Source of the DNA: Panonychus citri
Lineage: Eukaryota; Arthropoda; Arachnida; Trombidiformes; Tetranychidae
Length of the DNA: 64,000 nt
Assembly (NCBI RefSeq): GCF_014898815.1
Contig: NW_026515500.1
Coordinates: 1,426,001 to 1,490,000, forward strand
Direction of reading: 5' to 3'
The translations under genes were made by a program, and so were the position numbers. Below the pieces are notes generated by a model. It saw only the letters and a list, made by a program, of their open reading frames with translations. It searched no databases and had not been told where the DNA came from. Of the stretch, positions 60,410 to 64,000 are shown piece by piece. Position 1 is the first letter of the stretch. Each line of letters begins with the position of its first letter.

Positions 60410-61844
60410 TAGTAATTATCGAATAACAATCTGAAATAAAGGGTTTTCTAGAGAACAGAAGAAAAAAAAAGAAAACAATTAACGATCTAAAAGAAAGTAA
60501 ATCAATTTTAATTGAATGCGAATGAAAAATTGACTCAAGAAACAAAAAATTCGTTTAAATAACTTAGTCTATTTGAAGAGCTTTTTCTCGGAGAATAGAA
60601 TTTTTTTCCGATCGGTGATACCTGCTTTTTATAAGAAGTTTAAATTTTTATATTTACTGTGATAATTAGTTTCTTTTTCACTATAAATTTTAATCAGTGT
60701 TGTGCTTTTACGAGGTGTAAACGAGATTTTAAAAACGAGATTTTAAAAACGAGACTAAAAAACGAGTATTTTAAGAAAAACTTTTTTCCCTTCTGAACCG
60801 GAAGAAGAAAAATTAAAATAATCTTGTAGTTTTTTTTTTTTTGAACAAGAAATGTTAAGTTCAAAGCTTAATTTGAATCGTGAACATCCTGATGATACTT
60901 ACTAATAAAGCTAATTTATATCTCACAGGTTCAGGAATCCAATCGGCTTCAGATAATCTAAATGTAACCAACCGACCTCAAATAAAACAATGCTGAAAAA
61001 AAACACCGGATTGGAATCACTTCCTGATTGAATGCAATCGGACTGAGAATATTAATGGAATACTTGATATAAGGATACAGAACAACTTCAATGTAACAGA
61101 GAAAGACGAAAACCTTGATACGGTCACCAATTTGATAGAATATGTAAAATAATTGAAGCCTGTAAAGAAATCATAATTAATTGTACAAATGAGGTAGTAG
61201 AATAACCTCTTAGAGGGTGTGACAAGAGCGCACTCAGTTGTTTTACAACTCCTGTAACATGGATGAGACATAATAAATTTCCACAAAATTAAAATTCAAT
61301 CAATAATAAATCATTGTAATTTAGAAAATTTAAGAATAGTATTAGTTTAATTTATTAGTTATTCTTTAATTTATAAATAAAATCATTGCAATTGGGTCAA
61401 TGAAAGTTTAAAGAGATCGAGTTGATTAACTGTTGTCTTGGAAAATACAATTTGTGATTTATGACAATTTGTTTTCTGTTAATTGTTGACTAGTTATAAA
61501 AATGTGATTAATTGTCATTTGGAATGTAATGTGACAATTAAAAGGTTAGATATAAGTATGAATATATCAATTTGATGTTCTCACATTGATATTCAATTAA
61601 TTGTGGTAAACAATTAAGTGTTTAAAGTTGAAGGGGAACGATAATGAGTAATTAAAGTTGTTTGATTAAATGATTGAAACAATTGCTAGAGAATTAAGTA
61701 AACGACTAAATTGATTAGATTTTATCATTATCGATATGGCCATGGTTCCAATTTGATTCGAAAAGGGTAAATTGTTATTAAAATGGTCTAAATAGTTAAA
61801 TGGTTTCCAATTGAAAATTTGAATATCACATTTGAATTTGTCCT
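60410..61844. other. Intergenic region with a short tandem repeat
   Basis: The stretch holds the BAG6 promoter side and the FKRP 3' UTR. A tandem repeat of about 14-15 bases (ACGAGATTTTAAAA units) occupies 60719-60766. The open frame at 61017-61286 (-) is unsupported. Nothing else is seen. Confidence 0.5.
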
Positions 61845-63371
61845 TTAATCTCTTGGAAAGGTGAGTAATCCTGGATTTGGATATTGAGGATTATCAATGA
61901 CATTTGATCCAAATTTGTATTCCAAGAATTGAGTTACATTTGCTGGAGCATAAGCTTGCCAACCAACGAACGGAATTTTAATCAATGGTTTCAAAAAAGC
62001 CTCAGGAAACTCTTTATCCTGAGGATGATCATGAAACCAAGTTCGTTTGGTCATCATACCGTTTTTAGGATAAAATGGAAACAGATCAACATGAACTCTA
62101 TTCATTTCACTGAACTGAACCCGGAGGAATTCACCTTCAATCGCTTTCTCCCAAATGAAACCTTCATCATCTTTAACAGGCTGTTTGGTGGCATAAAGTA
62201 GCAACGGGCAATTGTTAATATCCTCCTGATAGATTCCTAGATCTACATCAAAGTCCCACGGGATTATGTCGCCGTTTCGGACTGCACCAAGTAAAGATCC
62301 ACCTTCTAGCCAATAGCGAGTTCCACATTTTTCCAGAACGGAGAAAACTCGACGAGCAGTTTTCCTCAAATTTTCCAGGCAACAAGGTGGAGTCCATTTA
62401 TTATCGAACAGATAACTTGGTGTATTATTGAATATACTTGGGAAACACCTTGTAGATCCTTTATTACATCCATACCATTCGATTTCTCCGCTTGATGTGG
62501 TCACTCTTTTAATCTGTAACTTCTTGTACAATGAGGCAAGTCGAACTTTTCTCAATGATTCCATTTTCATCTCATCCCGTTCACTTGGTTGCCAATCACT
62601 GTTTTTCCATAATTTAAGATCATCTTCAAATTTAATCTTTAAACCTCGAATTTTGGCCTGGATAGACAGCGATTCTTGGAATGGCTTTTCAAAGGGTAAA
62701 TTGAGTTTACTTAGAACTTCCCGTTTGATGAAATAGGCAAATTCTCCTTGATATAGATTACATTTAAATGTATTCTCATCTAGATGACGATAAATCAGAT
62801 TCCATCTTCTTAAATCAATGTCCAATCCAAGGCAAGTGTATGCATAGTAAGAATCCTCACCGATAACTGGAAGAACCATGAAATTATTATCATTGAGCGA
62901 AGTAAATTTAAGATGATCTAGAGGCATTTCTTTGTGAAATTTAAGTGATTGTGGAACAATTAAAACATAATCAGTTTTAATATGTGTTAATGGATCATTT
63001 TCTTGCCATTTACTAATCACATCAGGTCGAGTTATAATTAGATGAATGTTACATGTTTCAATTGCAGGTAATTGTAAGGGTGGATAAGGTCGTTCATTAC
63101 TGACAATTAAAACTTTGACCATTGAGTGAAGAGCACAAAATGTTGATAGGGTTGAATTTAAATCATGGGAAAATGTTTCAAATTCAAATATTACCAAAGT
63201 TAAATGGTAATGTAAAGTTGAAGGTGAGATACTTTGTCTATTGGCTGTGGTTAGATGAATTGGAAAGGCTGGTTCACATTCATTACTTATGAACAGATAC
63301 ATTTGGAAGATTAGAATCAGATTGGCAATGAAGAAAAGGAAAGTTAATTTCTTCCAGGAAACGAAAAACAT
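61845..63371 (-). CDS. FKRP: Fukutin-related protein, ribitol-5-phosphate transferase
   Basis: This single exon encodes 508 residues (human FKRP has 495). Residues 5-28 form an N-terminal signal anchor (KKLTFLFFIANLILIFQMYLF region), giving a type II Golgi topology. The C-terminal catalytic LicD-like domain has RYWLEGGSLLGAVRNGDIIP followed by WDFDVDLGIY, with the metal-binding Asp373, Asp375 and Asp377. FLRVQFSEMNRVHVDLFPFY and the closing NPQYPNPGLL are near-diagnostic for FKRP. FKRP adds ribitol phosphate to the core M3 glycan of alpha-dystroglycan from CDP-ribitol. The stem domain (residues 30-300) is conserved in length. The lack of introns within the coding region is seen here and is also known for vertebrate FKRP. 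Confidence 0.95.
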   Translation of the reverse strand: MFFVSWKKLTFLFFIANLILIFQMYLFISNECEPAFPIHLTTANRQSISPSTLHYHLTLVIFEFETFSHDLNSTLSTFCALHSMVKVLIVSNERPYPPLQLPAIETCNIHLIITRPDVISKWQENDPLTHIKTDYVLIVPQSLKFHKEMPLDHLKFTSLNDNNFMVLPVIGEDSYYAYTCLGLDIDLRRWNLIYRHLDENTFKCNLYQGEFAYFIKREVLSKLNLPFEKPFQESLSIQAKIRGLKIKFEDDLKLWKNSDWQPSERDEMKMESLRKVRLASLYKKLQIKRVTTSSGEIEWYGCNKGSTRCFPSIFNNTPSYLFDNKWTPPCCLENLRKTARRVFSVLEKCGTRYWLEGGSLLGAVRNGDIIPWDFDVDLGIYQEDINNCPLLLYATKQPVKDDEGFIWEKAIEGEFLRVQFSEMNRVHVDLFPFYPKNGMMTKRTWFHDHPQDKEFPEAFLKPLIKIPFVGWQAYAPANVTQFLEYKFGSNVIDNPQYPNPGLLTFPRD

Positions 63372-64000
63372 GATTGATTTGTTCCAATATCAATTCTCTA
63401 AACAAAAAGAAATCAAAATATTAATGTAAATATAAACATTGGAACAATTTGAATAAATCAAACTTACGTTCTTATCATTATTTAATGGAACCTTTTCAGC
63501 CTAAAACTGGTTATTTTTTTGTAACCAAATCAACGGACTTAAGTAAATTCAACAATTTAAATTCTAATTAAAGAAAAATCAAATTAAATTCACTAAATTG
63601 AATTCAGCAAATTAAGTTACTCATTGAAGAGCAAAAATAAACATAAATGACCAATAACCAAATTTAAAAAAGAATTGAGGCAATTTAAAGGTTACTGATA
63701 CTTAAAAGGATGTTAATTGTCATGAGAAAGTGATGATAATTTCAATTAAATTAGTGTTTTAATAAGTTAATTGGAATTGCAATCAATTAAAGTGATGAAA
63801 ATTTGGAGATTTAAAAAAAGTAAACAGATCGACCCAAACATGTGTCGCGCATGCGCAAACAGTTTGAAATGTGAAATTTTTGTTTTGTTTTGTTTTGGTT
63901 CATGTGGTTTTCTTGTCGCAATTTAAATTGATTTAGTTTGGATTTTTTGTCATTGTTTTTTTTTAATTTTATGATTGTATCGTTCATCTAACACTTATGG
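63372..64000. other. FKRP upstream region to the right edge
   Basis: AT-rich sequence containing the FKRP leader (a splice donor-like CTTAC near 63464 on - suggests a 5' UTR intron) and an NRF1-like site. A + gene may begin beyond the edge. Confidence 0.45.
63846..63857. promoter_or_regulatory. NRF1/Ewg-type binding site
   Basis: CGCGCATGCGCA fits the consensus YGCGCAYGCGCR exactly in otherwise AT-rich DNA. It probably marks a promoter, either that of FKRP (-) or of a + gene starting beyond the window. Factor binding is inferred. Confidence 0.55.

Noticed and set aside
61017..61286. 89-codon minus-strand frame
   Set aside because: Composition and context suggest chance; no family or splice support.

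Overview
The window is eukaryotic nuclear DNA that is AT-rich and intron-containing. It most likely comes from a spider mite (Tetranychus or a close relative). Three things point there: introns are short with GT..AG ends, most coding blocks code for recognisable animal proteins, and an intronless bacterial-type beta-cyanoalanine/cysteine synthase (4069-5031) sits among ordinary animal genes. That last gene matches the horizontally acquired CAS gene described in Tetranychus urticae. The species call is inference; no search was run.

Layout from left to right. 1-771 is the 3' end of a Gln/Pro-rich protein gene. 1758-2913 (-) is a NUDT6-like Nudix hydrolase with four exons. 4069-5031 (+) is CAS with its own TATA box. 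6301-6546 (-) encodes a small secreted Lys-rich peptide. 11410-12715 (+) is a two-exon PRDM13 homologue. 16434-16506 (+) is tRNA-Ala(AGC). 18525-19322 (-) is a single-pass membrane protein of unknown role. 23803-33162 is a complete-looking 9.36-kb DNA transposon. 37788-38888 (+) is the proctolin neuropeptide precursor. 39211-39863 (-) holds a SMIM4 homologue and an overlapping second small membrane protein. 40570-41139 (+) is nanos. 41692-43440 (-) is a secreted MACPF protein. 44682-45571 (+) is 3-methyladenine DNA glycosylase (MPG). 46867-49637 (+) is a long secreted Asn/Gln then Glu/Gly-rich protein with two frame breaks. 50683-54111 (+) is an FBXO30/40-type F-box protein with five exons. 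55744-57184 (+) is a mitochondrial glutamate carrier with four exons. 58714-60409 (-) is a short BAG6 homologue. 61845-63371 (-) is fukutin-related protein (FKRP).

The host genes do not form a pathway; they are a typical mixed metazoan neighbourhood. The most unusual part is the transposon at 23.8-33.2 kb. It has 13-bp terminal matches that include an apparent TA target duplication, and subterminal clusters of TTGATTCAAA-like words. It carries a Tnp2/CMC-type transposase on + that is broken by frameshifts. Divergent from it, on -, lie two three-exon genes that are diverged paralogues of each other, with matching phase-1 introns at the same place in a conserved C-terminal block. That block resembles a BEN domain. 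A fourth small acidic ORF lies near the right end. Other curiosities are a mosaic of duplicated pieces downstream of nanos, built from the MPG and proctolin loci, and a duplicated exon fragment at 16.0 and 19.4 kb.

Exon boundaries below were inferred by eye from GT..AG sites, phase continuity and family similarity. No transcript data were available.
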